A stretch of 64,000 nt of DNA, taken from positions 49,086 to 113,085 of the forward strand of contig CAJUST010000006.1 in NCBI GenBank assembly GCA_910589105.1, given 5' to 3'. The translations under genes and the position numbers were made by a program. Shown piece after piece: positions 7,990 to 16,156 of this stretch. The DNA is from an uncultured Lachnospiraceae bacterium (GTDB lineage: Bacteria; Bacillota; Clostridia; Lachnospirales; Lachnospiraceae). Each line of letters starts with the position of its first letter. Position 1 is the stretch's first letter. Below the pieces are notes generated by a model that had not been told where the DNA came from, did not search any database, and was given only the letters and a program-made list of their open reading frames with translations.

Positions 7990-9633
7990 TTATTCTACAC
8001 TTTCCCAAACATTAGGCGCAGTTTCTTCTTGCTTGTTTATTGTTAGGAGTGATTTATTCCTACTCTGGGAAGGATTTACGGTTGAAGTGGTATCAAAATA
8101 ACAAGTATTTAAAATTTGTTCAAATTCGGTATTATAGATAAAGAAATTAAAGCCTTTTCCTCCTGAAAAATATTCTTTTTCGTTAATTAAAATACTAGAG
8201 CGCTCACCGCTCTTAGTTCCGCCGCTGGATATCTCAAATTCTAGTTTGCCAATCTCATCTTCAATTTTTACGGCATTTAAAAAGTTAAATTTTTCTTGAA
8301 TATTGTCTTTGTAAATTACGGCTGCATAGCTTCCGTCTTTTTTTCCATATAGATTGGCGCGTAATTCTAAATCTTGAAGTAATTGAGCTTCTTTTAAAGT
8401 CAATTTATTCATAGCATCACCATATATGGTTATAAAAATAATATTTTCTTCAGTGTTAAGATTTTTAAGAGTTTGTAAATAGTCGTAAAAAGAAACAGAA
8501 GAAAGTAACTTTTGTTTAGAAGAAAGATATCTCTTATGCTGGTCAAATTCTACCCGGTAATTTTCATAACGCGAATAAGCATCCTCATTTCTTTTGTCTG
8601 AAAATTTATAATTTTTCGTTAAAAAATCTCCAATCAGATGTGTCATCTTGATTGCGCCTGAAAGATTGAAATGTACTGCATCATAAAGATCCATATTATA
8701 GTCAAAATTTGTTTTAATCAAGAATTGGTTGATGTCTAGAAATTTTAAATTTAGCCGATGAGCCAGTTCAGTAACGGCATGATGTTGGGCTTTAGTTGAA
8801 TGAACATAACCTGTAAGCAGTACTAAGTCAGAGCCGGATTCTTCGCATATTTTTAGCATGTCTGATACATATTTCTGTGTTTGTCTTGTAATTACTGCCG
8901 TTTCTTCACGCCTGCTGGTGGCATATGTGTTTTGGATGTTATTGGCAACGTCAAGATATAATGTATTGCCATGCATGTTTGTTGTTAATTTGTCATCATA
9001 TTTTAAAAAGTTTTTTTGGGAAATATTTTTCCAATTATCGTGGGAATAATATAATTTTGAATAGTAATCCCATTCGTCAATTTCTTCGTTATATAACTTT
9101 GCTTTTTCCAAAGCTTTTCTTTTAATGGATAATGTTTTGATGTCATCAAGTGTAAAATGTAAAGCGGCTTCATCTTGATAGCTTTTCATTTCAGATTTGG
9201 CGCTTTCAAATAAAATTCTGGTGTCTAAAAAAACGACTTTTGGAGATTGGTAGTTCATAACTTCTTCAAATGTATACAATGACATAGGAAAAATTTGTCC
9301 AGACACTCCGGCAGTGACTCCAGCTATGCCATATTGTTCATATAATTCCTGGCAGGATATATTAGAAATTACAGTGCTTCTGCCAATAAAACAAACATCA
9401 TAGGAATTAGGATATTTATGAATGTCATGTATGCCTGTTTTCTCATTTATGGCTGATTTTGGAACGGCGAGTATATTTCTAACGCCTAAAACCATAAAAC
9501 AAAGGATGATAATAAAGGAAATTGATTTTATTATGGTTTTCATATATTTACGATATAAGAAATATATGAAATATATTGTATATAAAATATATTTCATATA
9601 TTTACGTTTCGTCAATTTTTGTAAATAATTCAT
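7990..9633 (-). CDS. SGNH-fold acyltransfer partner of MBOAT (DltD/AlgX-like)
   Basis: About 547 residues with one N-terminal transmembrane helix (in the first 60 residues) and an extracytoplasmic body. FIGRSTVISN carries the G-x-S block of SGNH enzymes with the candidate nucleophile serine. DAVHFNLSGA further on supplies the Asp and His of the triad. KVVFLDTRIL and LVLLTGYVH sit where the fold's core strands would be. DltD and AlgX/AlgJ use this fold to finish acyl transfer on the outer face. The best start is the ATG at 9633, 5 nt after AGGTGG; an in-frame GTG at 9642 lies inside that site. At about 547 residues it is longer than DltD (about 400); the C-terminal 200 residues match nothing I recognise. 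Its first 35 codons contain a strong inverted repeat. Confidence 0.72.
   Translation of the reverse strand: MNYLQKLTKRKYMKYILYTIYFIYFLYRKYMKTIIKSISFIIILCFMVLGVRNILAVPKSAINEKTGIHDIHKYPNSYDVCFIGRSTVISNISCQELYEQYGIAGVTAGVSGQIFPMSLYTFEEVMNYQSPKVVFLDTRILFESAKSEMKSYQDEAALHFTLDDIKTLSIKRKALEKAKLYNEEIDEWDYYSKLYYSHDNWKNISQKNFLKYDDKLTTNMHGNTLYLDVANNIQNTYATSRREETAVITRQTQKYVSDMLKICEESGSDLVLLTGYVHSTKAQHHAVTELAHRLNLKFLDINQFLIKTNFDYNMDLYDAVHFNLSGAIKMTHLIGDFLTKNYKFSDKRNEDAYSRYENYRVEFDQHKRYLSSKQKLLSSVSFYDYLQTLKNLNTEENIIFITIYGDAMNKLTLKEAQLLQDLELRANLYGKKDGSYAAVIYKDNIQEKFNFLNAVKIEDEIGKLEFEISSGGTKSGERSSILINEKEYFSGGKGFNFFIYNTEFEQILNTCYFDTTSTVNPSQSRNKSLLTINKQEETAPNVWESVE
9538..9605. repeat. 18-bp inverted repeat plus 15-bp direct repeat inside a coding start
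   Basis: AAATATATGAAATATATT (9560-9577) and its exact reverse complement (9586-9603) are separated by 8 bp. In addition TTTCATATATTTACG occurs twice (9538-9552 and 9591-9605). Both lie in the first 35 codons of the minus-strand SGNH gene, where they encode the repeated RKYMK segment. The mRNA would form a long AU hairpin about 30-75 nt after the start codon. Confidence 0.85.
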
Positions 9634-9662
9634 TTTAACCACCTGAATATAATTGTTGATTT

Positions 9663-9691
9663 TAGGATACTATAAATTAGTTTTTCATGCA
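9663..9691 (-). promoter_or_regulatory. candidate sigma-A promoter of the SGNH-MBOAT operon
   Basis: On the minus strand TTGCAT (9691-9686) and TATCCT (9668-9663) are 17 bp apart, about 30 bp upstream of the SGNH start codon. Moderate match only. The intergenic region to the divergent carrier-protein gene is about 200 bp; no clear plus-strand promoter was found in it (TTGCTT at 9762 and TTAAAC at 9789 are too far apart). Confidence 0.45.
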
Positions 9692-9830
9692 AGAAGTTTT
9701 TAATGGCAAATCGTATATAAAGAGAGTGATTCTTACTCCGGTTCTATAGTATGTATGAATATTGCTTGTAATCGTAAGGTTATATGTGTTAAACTAACAA
9801 TAAATAATAAGCATAGGAGAAGATGTATTT

Positions 9831-10055
9831 ATGGTAGAAAAAATTTTGAAATTATTACAAGAAGAGTATCCGGAAATTGATTTTCAGGCATCCGATGAAT
9901 TAGTGGACGATGGAATACTGGATTCATTGACACTGACTGGAATTATCGCAGTTCTCACTATTGAATTTGGAATAACTATTCCATATGAGGAAATTATAGA
10001 GGAGAATTTTAATTCTATTGCCAGTATGGCAAAAATGGTAGAAAGATTAAGTTAG
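9831..10055 (+). CDS. acyl carrier protein, DltC-like
   Basis: 74 residues. The phosphopantetheine attachment site is Ser32 in DDGILDSLTL, and the following helix-loop EFGITIPYEEI has the layout of D-alanyl carrier protein DltC (EEGIIDS, then a short hydrophobic helix) rather than of fatty acid synthase ACP, which has the DSL motif in a more acidic setting. AGGAG precedes the ATG by a normal distance. It is 22 bp upstream of an AMP-forming ligase, its obvious loading enzyme. Divergent neighbours are the MBOAT and SGNH acyltransfer proteins. The cargo is not known. Confidence 0.88.
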   Translation: MVEKILKLLQEEYPEIDFQASDELVDDGILDSLTLTGIIAVLTIEFGITIPYEEIIEENFNSIASMAKMVERLS

Positions 10056-10077
10056 AATCTGGAAAATGGGGTGTAAA

Positions 10078-12141
10078 ATGTATCGGACAATCGTTGAAGC
10101 GATATTGGCGCATGCAGTGGAAGAGCCAGATAAGCTGGCAGTGGGGTTTAAAAAACATCAATTAACGTATCGTATTTTAACAAAACAGGTTAAGGCGTTT
10201 GCATATAGGCTGCAAACTATATACGGAATAAAAAAAGGCGATTTAATCATGATATCAGCCGTTTCTAAACAAGACTATGTGGTGGCGTGGCTGGCGATAC
10301 AGTTTTTGGGAGCAGTTTCTGTTCCGTTAGATAAAACAGCTAAAGATACAAACATATTAGAAATTTACGAATTTATCGCTCCCCAATTACTATTAACAGA
10401 TAGAACGCTAAATAGTTGGGAGCAGCAAAATATCAATAAAGCCTCTTTAAAGGAATTGTATTCTGAATCAGTTAAAGCGGCAGAATTTAAAGAAGGCGAA
10501 AAACTTATTTATCAGATACCAGACATGGAATCAGTGGCAGAAATACTTTTTACGACAGGGACAACGGGCAAGCCAAAAGGCGCCATGTTGACGTATTCAA
10601 ATATTTATGCAAGCGCGCATAATACATGGAACGGAATCGGCATGAAAAGCTCAGATAAGGTTTTGCTTCCGCTTCCGCTCAATCATTCTGTCGGAATGAG
10701 AGTATTGCGGACAGCGCTTTATATAGGCGCTTCCATTGTTATTCAGAATGGATTTACTTTTGCGAAAGAATTGGAAGTCAATATTTCAGAATATAAATGT
10801 ACTGGATTGGTAAGTGTGCCCGCTTCAATAGAAGTGGTTTATCGTCAAATGCAGGATCAGTTTGCGACGGTTATGGGTAAATTGAGATATATAGAGATTG
10901 GAGCAGGCTCGCTGTCTTATGATATGAAAAAGAAACTTGTAAAAGAACTTCCAGACACATTCATTTACAATACATGGGGTTCGACGGAGACTGGCGGCGC
11001 TATTTTTTTAAATGTTTCAATAAATCCGGATAAACTAACTTCTATTGGAAAACCTGTAGATGGAGTGGAATTAAAAGTGGTGGATAAAAAGGGCAATGCC
11101 ATTAAAGCGCATAATATTGACACGGCTGGAAGAATGGCGTTAAGGGGTAAAATGCAGATGAAAGGTTACTTCCATTTACCCAAACAGACGGCTGAAACTT
11201 TAGTGGACGGATGGCTTTATACGAATGATATTGTATATACCGATGAAGATGGCTATGTCTATATGCTTGGACGGGCAGATGACATTATTAATGTCGGTGG
11301 TGAAAAAGTCTCTCCGGTTGAAGTGGAAAATATTGCGGCAGAGTTTGAAGAAATTAGAGAATGCGCTTGTATTGGGGCGGATGATCCGGAGGGAATACTT
11401 GGCAGGGTTCCAATACTGTATGTCGTATTAGAAGGAACTGAATTTCATAAAGAAGAATTGGTCAAATTTTTAGCGGACCGTATGGAGCGTTATAAGCTGC
11501 CACAACAGTATGTGCTAATTCAAAAACTTCCAAGAAACCGAATGAATAAATTGAACCGGACAGAACTGTATCGGTTATGGAAAGAGAACGGCGCCGAAGA
11601 AATGATGAATGACACTGTCCAGACTATTTTAAACCGGAGGAGCATTAGAGAGTTCACAGAACAGAATATACCAAAAGCTTATTTAGAGATGATAGCGCAG
11701 TGTGGAATTTACGCTCCAAGTGGGCATAACTTGCAGACATGGAGATTTACAGTGATTCAGGATCAAGAGCAGATTTCCAATCTTAAAGAGACCACAGCCA
11801 GAGTTGCAAAAGAGAAAAAAGTCTATTTCTATGGATTTCAAAATCCGAATGCTGTAATATTGGTGTCGAATGACAGGAAAAACAAAAATGCTATTCAAGA
11901 CAGCGCATGCGCAGCAGAAAATATGATGTTGGCCGCGCAGTCATATGGAATAGGTTCGGTATGGCAGAATACGCTTCATCAGATTAGCGATGAACCGGAA
12001 ATTAGAGAATTGCTGCAAAAATATGCGGTTCCGGATTCACATATAGTTTGGGCGGCGGTTTTAATGGGCTATCCCGCAAAGCAGGGAAAATTATTGGCAA
12101 AAAAAATGGATACAGTACGATGGTTTCCAGCAGGACAATAG
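10078..12141 (+). CDS. AMP-forming acyl/amino-acid ligase fused to a nitroreductase-family domain
   Basis: About 687 residues. Residues 1-510 form an ANL adenylating domain: core motif FTTGTTGKPKGAM, WGSTETGG, GWLYTNDIVYTDEDG, GRADDIINVGGEKVSPVEVE and the C-terminal catalytic lysine region NKLNRTEL are all present, so it should be active. Residues from about 520 form a second domain, starting NDTVQTILNRRSIREFTEQ and continuing IYAPSGHNLQTWRFTVI, with the closing WAAVLMGYP, which are hallmarks of FMN-dependent nitroreductase-fold proteins. It should load the DltC-like carrier encoded just upstream; the flavin domain could oxidise or reduce the loaded group. ATG 10078 follows GGGGTG; an ATG at 10066 is possible. 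The fusion is read through without any frame break. Substrate unknown. Confidence 0.88.
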   Translation: MYRTIVEAILAHAVEEPDKLAVGFKKHQLTYRILTKQVKAFAYRLQTIYGIKKGDLIMISAVSKQDYVVAWLAIQFLGAVSVPLDKTAKDTNILEIYEFIAPQLLLTDRTLNSWEQQNINKASLKELYSESVKAAEFKEGEKLIYQIPDMESVAEILFTTGTTGKPKGAMLTYSNIYASAHNTWNGIGMKSSDKVLLPLPLNHSVGMRVLRTALYIGASIVIQNGFTFAKELEVNISEYKCTGLVSVPASIEVVYRQMQDQFATVMGKLRYIEIGAGSLSYDMKKKLVKELPDTFIYNTWGSTETGGAIFLNVSINPDKLTSIGKPVDGVELKVVDKKGNAIKAHNIDTAGRMALRGKMQMKGYFHLPKQTAETLVDGWLYTNDIVYTDEDGYVYMLGRADDIINVGGEKVSPVEVENIAAEFEEIRECACIGADDPEGILGRVPILYVVLEGTEFHKEELVKFLADRMERYKLPQQYVLIQKLPRNRMNKLNRTELYRLWKENGAEEMMNDTVQTILNRRSIREFTEQNIPKAYLEMIAQCGIYAPSGHNLQTWRFTVIQDQEQISNLKETTARVAKEKKVYFYGFQNPNAVILVSNDRKNKNAIQDSACAAENMMLAAQSYGIGSVWQNTLHQISDEPEIRELLQKYAVPDSHIVWAAVLMGYPAKQGKLLAKKMDTVRWFPAGQ

Positions 12142-12149
12142 CGGAAGTC

Positions 12150-12178
12150 TTGTCAAATATTGGTTTCTGATGTATGAT
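12150..12178 (+). promoter_or_regulatory. sigma-A promoter for manC
   Basis: TTGTCA (12150-12155) and TATGAT (12173-12178) with a 17-bp spacer, about 45 bp upstream of the manC start codon. It marks a new transcription unit after the ligase fusion gene. Confidence 0.65.
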
Positions 12179-12223
12179 ATTTAAAACTGTGAGTTATAAT
12201 ATAAAATAGTGGGAGGTTTATCC

Positions 12224-13294
12224 ATGAAGAAAACCGCGCTTATTATGGCAGGAGGGCGGGGAGAGCGTTTTTGGCCGAAAAGCCGCGCAAATCTGCCAAA
12301 ACAATTTCTATCACTGACAGATGATGGAAAGACGATGATACAGTTGACAGTTGAGCGGATTCGCGATCTGGTAGAATTAGAAGATATTTATATAGCGACG
12401 AACCGCCGTTATAAAAATCTGATATTAGAACAGCTCCCGGGGATTCCGGAAGAAAATATACTTTGTGAGCCAGTTGGAAAAAATACGGCTCCATGTATTG
12501 GGCTTGGAGCAGTTCATATGGAAAAGAAATATGGAGATGCGGTTATGATGGTGCTGCCCTCCGATCATTTGATGAAGGAGCAGGGAATTTTTCTTGATAC
12601 ATTGAAAGAAGCTTGTGAGATTGCAATAAAAGATGAAAATCTCGTGACAGTCGGGATTACGCCGAATTATCCTGAAACGGGATACGGATATATTAAATTT
12701 AATCCACAAGTTAAAGAGGGACATGCGTATGCGGTCGATCGTTTTGTGGAAAAGCCGGCGATAGAGCTGGCAAAAGAATATTTGAAGTCAAAAGAATATC
12801 TGTGGAATAGTGGAATGTTTGTTTGGAAAGTTTCAACAATTTTATCAAATTTTCAGAAATATATGCCGGATACATGGAGTGGATTAAAAAATATCCAAAA
12901 ATTTATAGGTTTAGACAAACAAGAAGAAATTCTTGAGAGAAATTTCTCGGAGTTTGAGCCAATTTCGATAGATTATGGTATCATGGAAAAAGCCGAAAAA
13001 ATATATATTTTACCGGGTGAATTTGGCTGGGATGACGTAGGGTCATGGCTTGCTGTAGGCAGAATCAGAGCATCTGATGAGTACGGAAATGTTGCTGATG
13101 GGGATATTATCACAATAGATTGTAAGAATACGATTATTCAAGGGAACAAGAAGCTGATAGCCGCGATTGGGATACAGGATTTGATTATAATAGATACTGA
13201 GGATGCGACATTGATTTGCAATAAGGAAAATACAGCAGATATTAAAAAGGTATTAGAATATCTGAAAGAGAGCAGCCGCAATGAATATATCTAA
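12224..13294 (+). CDS. manC: mannose-1-phosphate guanylyltransferase
   Basis: About 356 residues, short form without the C-terminal isomerase domain. Makes GDP-mannose from mannose-1-phosphate and GTP. The N-terminal nucleotide-binding motif MAGGRGERFWPKSR, then PKQFL, the VLPSDH motif around residue 105, FVEKPAIELA and the later WNSGMFVW and GWDDVGSW are all standard for this family. A GTG at 12209 extends the frame, but GGGAGG (12211-12216) sits 7 nt before ATG 12224, which is taken as start. It has its own promoter and a downstream terminator, and is followed by manA and a phosphohexomutase, so the GDP-mannose route is complete here. Confidence 0.95.
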   Translation: MKKTALIMAGGRGERFWPKSRANLPKQFLSLTDDGKTMIQLTVERIRDLVELEDIYIATNRRYKNLILEQLPGIPEENILCEPVGKNTAPCIGLGAVHMEKKYGDAVMMVLPSDHLMKEQGIFLDTLKEACEIAIKDENLVTVGITPNYPETGYGYIKFNPQVKEGHAYAVDRFVEKPAIELAKEYLKSKEYLWNSGMFVWKVSTILSNFQKYMPDTWSGLKNIQKFIGLDKQEEILERNFSEFEPISIDYGIMEKAEKIYILPGEFGWDDVGSWLAVGRIRASDEYGNVADGDIITIDCKNTIIQGNKKLIAAIGIQDLIIIDTEDATLICNKENTADIKKVLEYLKESSRNEYI

Positions 13295-13303
13295 ATAATA
13301 ATT

Positions 13304-13338
13304 GAAAAGGGGGATCTTCAGATTCTCCTTTTCTTTTC
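13304..13338 (+). terminator. intrinsic terminator after manC
   Basis: Stem GAAAAGGGGGATC (13304-13316) pairs with GATTCTCCTTTTC (13321-13333) using two G-U pairs, loop TTCA, followed by TTTTC. It separates manC from manA, at least partly. Confidence 0.7.
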
Positions 13339-13386
13339 ATGTTATTCGTTTATTGACGGTTCTAGTGAAAATTGAGAGGAATTTTT

Positions 13387-14337
13387 ATGCCAAAGAAAGA
13401 AATTTTATTTTTGTCACCAGTATTTACACATAATATCTGGGGCGGGACAAGATTAAGGGACGATTTCGGATATGAAGTTGAGGGAGATGATATTGGAGAA
13501 TGCTGGGGCATTTCTGCGCATGAAAAAGGCGATTGTGAAATCGTTTCCGGTTCCTATCAGGGAAAACGGCTGTCAGAATTGTGGGAAAAAGAGCCGGAAC
13601 TGTTTGGAAATTACAAAAGCAGCCGGTTTCCTTTGATGGTAAAGATTATCGATGCAAAAGAGGATTTAAGCATACAAGTGCATCCAGATAATGAGTATGC
13701 GGGGAAACATGAGTGTGGCGCTTTAGGCAAAACGGAATGTTGGTATATTTTAGATTGCAGGGATGATGCCGCCCTTATTCTGGGGCATAATGCGGCAGAC
13801 AAACCGGAACTAAAAACAATGATTCAAGAGGGAAAATGGTTTGAATTTGTTCGTGAAGTTCCTGTTAGGAAAGGGAGTTTTGTACAGATAGATCCGGGGT
13901 GTGTGCATGCGATTAAAGGCGGCCTGCTTATTTATGAAACAGAACAAAACAGTGACGTCACTTATAGGGTATATGATTATGGCCGCTTAAGTGGCGGCGC
14001 TCCAAGAGAGCTTCATCTACAGCAAAGCATAGATGTGATTACAGTTCCTGCAAAGCCGGTGGAAAATAGCGTCATAGAAACTTCTGGTATGCAAAAAAAT
14101 CATTGGAATGAACTGATTACATGCGAAAGTTACCGGGTATGGAAGTTAGTTTTAGAGAAAGAACTCGAGTTTAACCAGAAATATCCTTTTTTGATGATGA
14201 GTGTTTTGGAAGGAAGCGGAAGCATAAATGGGACTATAGTAAAAAAAGGAATTCATATGATATTGCCATATGGCTTTGGAAAGGTTCGGTTGAAAGGCAA
14301 TATGGAAATTATCGCGTCCACTGTTGGTTCTGGCTAA
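13387..14337 (+). CDS. manA: mannose-6-phosphate isomerase, class I
   Basis: About 316 residues, cupin-type zinc isomerase interconverting fructose-6-phosphate and mannose-6-phosphate. FTHNIWGGTRLRDDFGYEVEG at the start, zinc-site segment LSIQVHPDNEYA with a following ECWYIL, VHAIKGGLLIYETEQNSDVTYRVYDYGR as the active-site block. An in-frame TTG at 13372 is inside the ribosome site GAGAGGA, so ATG 13387 is used. Length matches the short Firmicute type. Together with manC and the mutase downstream it feeds GDP-mannose synthesis for the surface glycan. Confidence 0.93.
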   Translation: MPKKEILFLSPVFTHNIWGGTRLRDDFGYEVEGDDIGECWGISAHEKGDCEIVSGSYQGKRLSELWEKEPELFGNYKSSRFPLMVKIIDAKEDLSIQVHPDNEYAGKHECGALGKTECWYILDCRDDAALILGHNAADKPELKTMIQEGKWFEFVREVPVRKGSFVQIDPGCVHAIKGGLLIYETEQNSDVTYRVYDYGRLSGGAPRELHLQQSIDVITVPAKPVENSVIETSGMQKNHWNELITCESYRVWKLVLEKELEFNQKYPFLMMSVLEGSGSINGTIVKKGIHMILPYGFGKVRLKGNMEIIASTVGSG

Positions 14338-14411
14338 AATTAATTCGTTTTTCTAATCTAAATTTAATAAACATTGTACAAAATAGAAAAGAAAAGAAAG
14401 GGTGGCTTAAA

Positions 14412-16139
14412 ATGGGATACTTAGAAGAATATCACAAATGGCGCGCAGATGATTATTTTGACAACGGGACAAAGGTTGAACTAAAAAGCATAGAAAGCGA
14501 TGAAAAAGAAATCCAAGATCGGTTTTACAAGCAGTTAGAATTTGGGACAGGGGGACTGCGTGGCGTAATCGGGGCCGGCACAAACCGAATGAATATATAT
14601 ACTGTGCGGAAAGCGACGCAGGGTCTTGCCAATTACATTCTTTCGCAAAATGGGCAAAAGAAGGGAGTGGCGATTGCATTTGATTCGAGAATCATGTCGC
14701 CGGAGTTTGCAAAAGAAGCTGCATTGTGTTTAAATGCGAATGGAATTAAAACTTATAAATTTGATACATTGCGCCCTACGCCTGAATTATCTTTTGCAGT
14801 CCGTTATTTGGGCTGTATGGCAGGAATTGTAATTACGGCAAGCCATAACCCACGGGAATATAATGGATATAAAGTGTATTGGGAAGATGGGGCGCAAATA
14901 ACGCCGCCGCATGATAAAAATATATTAAAGGAAGTGGCAAAAGTAGCAGAATTTTCTGAAGTCAAGACAATGACGGAAGAAAAAGCCATTGAAGCTGGCT
15001 TATATCAGGTGATTGGAAATGAAATTGATGATCTTTATATGAAAGAATTAAAAAAGCAATCCATTCATCCGGAAATTATCCATGCTCAGGCAAAAAATAT
15101 GAAAATTGTGTATACCCCTCTCCATGGGACAGGCAATCTTCCGGTGCGGCGGGTGTTAAAGGAATTGGGTTTTACACAGGTTTATGTCGTGCCTGAACAA
15201 GAGAAGCCAGATGGAAATTTTCCTACAGTGGCATATCCAAACCCAGAATCGCCAAAATCATTTGAACTGGCATTGCAGTTGGCAGAAAAGGTAAATGCAG
15301 ATATTGTGCTTGCGACAGATCCGGATGCGGATCGTCTGGGCGTATATTGTAAGGATACAAAATCCGGTGAATATGTCAGTTTTACGGGAAATATGTCTGG
15401 TATGCTAATCGCGGAATATATTTTAAGCGAAAGAGCCGCAACAGGGACTATGCCTAAGAATCCGGCATTGGTTGAAACGATTGTGACGACCGATATGGCA
15501 AAAGAAATTGCTGACAAATATCATGTGAAACTAATTGAAGTTTTAACGGGATTTAAGTATATCGGGGAACAGATAAAGTTTTTTGAAGAACAGGGAACAT
15601 ATCAGTATTTGTTTGGTTTAGAAGAAAGCTATGGTTGTTTGGCAGGGACCTATGCAAGGGATAAGGATGCCTGTGTGGCAGTCATGTTATTGTGCGAAGT
15701 GGCTTCATGGTGGAAAAAAAAGGGAATGACGTTATGGGACGCAATGTTGGATATGTATGAGCGGTATGGCTATTATCAGGAAGGGTTGGAGACTATTACC
15801 CTAAAAGGAATGGATGGGGCAAAGCAAATTCAATCTATGATGGATAAAATGCGTAATCAGCCGCCGGAAGAATTGGCAGGCCTGACTGTTATGGCTGTCA
15901 GGGATTACAATAATGATACAAGGAAAGACATGGCAACAGGTAAAGTAACGGGCACAGGGCTTCCTTCGTCAAATGTTTTGTATTATGAGCTGGAAAATCA
16001 TGCTTGGTGCTGTATTCGGCCTTCAGGGACGGAACCTAAAATAAAATTCTATTTTGGGGTAAAAGAAGAAGCCATGGATAAGAGTCTCTCTGCGCTAACG
16101 GAATTAAAAGATGCAATGCTTGCATACGCAAAGGGTTAA
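14412..16139 (+). CDS. alpha-phosphohexomutase (phosphoglucomutase/phosphomannomutase)
   Basis: 575 residues with the four-domain phosphohexomutase layout. Phosphoserine loop VITASHNPREYNGYK (around residue 145), metal loop ATDPDADRLGV (around residue 305), sugar-specificity loop GLEESYGC (around residue 405) and phosphate-binding RPSGTEPKIKFYFG near the C-terminus. Size and N-terminus (GTGGLRGVIGAGTNRMN) match the PgcA/YhxB type of Firmicutes, which acts on glucose phosphates but often also on mannose phosphates. Being next to manC and manA it may serve as the manB step. Good ribosome site AAGAAAGGG. Substrate preference cannot be decided from sequence. Confidence 0.92.
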   Translation: MGYLEEYHKWRADDYFDNGTKVELKSIESDEKEIQDRFYKQLEFGTGGLRGVIGAGTNRMNIYTVRKATQGLANYILSQNGQKKGVAIAFDSRIMSPEFAKEAALCLNANGIKTYKFDTLRPTPELSFAVRYLGCMAGIVITASHNPREYNGYKVYWEDGAQITPPHDKNILKEVAKVAEFSEVKTMTEEKAIEAGLYQVIGNEIDDLYMKELKKQSIHPEIIHAQAKNMKIVYTPLHGTGNLPVRRVLKELGFTQVYVVPEQEKPDGNFPTVAYPNPESPKSFELALQLAEKVNADIVLATDPDADRLGVYCKDTKSGEYVSFTGNMSGMLIAEYILSERAATGTMPKNPALVETIVTTDMAKEIADKYHVKLIEVLTGFKYIGEQIKFFEEQGTYQYLFGLEESYGCLAGTYARDKDACVAVMLLCEVASWWKKKGMTLWDAMLDMYERYGYYQEGLETITLKGMDGAKQIQSMMDKMRNQPPEELAGLTVMAVRDYNNDTRKDMATGKVTGTGLPSSNVLYYELENHAWCCIRPSGTEPKIKFYFGVKEEAMDKSLSALTELKDAMLAYAKG

Positions 16140-16156
16140 AGGGGTAATAATGGGGC

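Noticed and set aside
6454..12141. Naming the cluster dltABCD
   Set aside because: The fused flavin domain, divergent gene order and unknown cargo make D-alanylation unproven; the symbols would overstate it.
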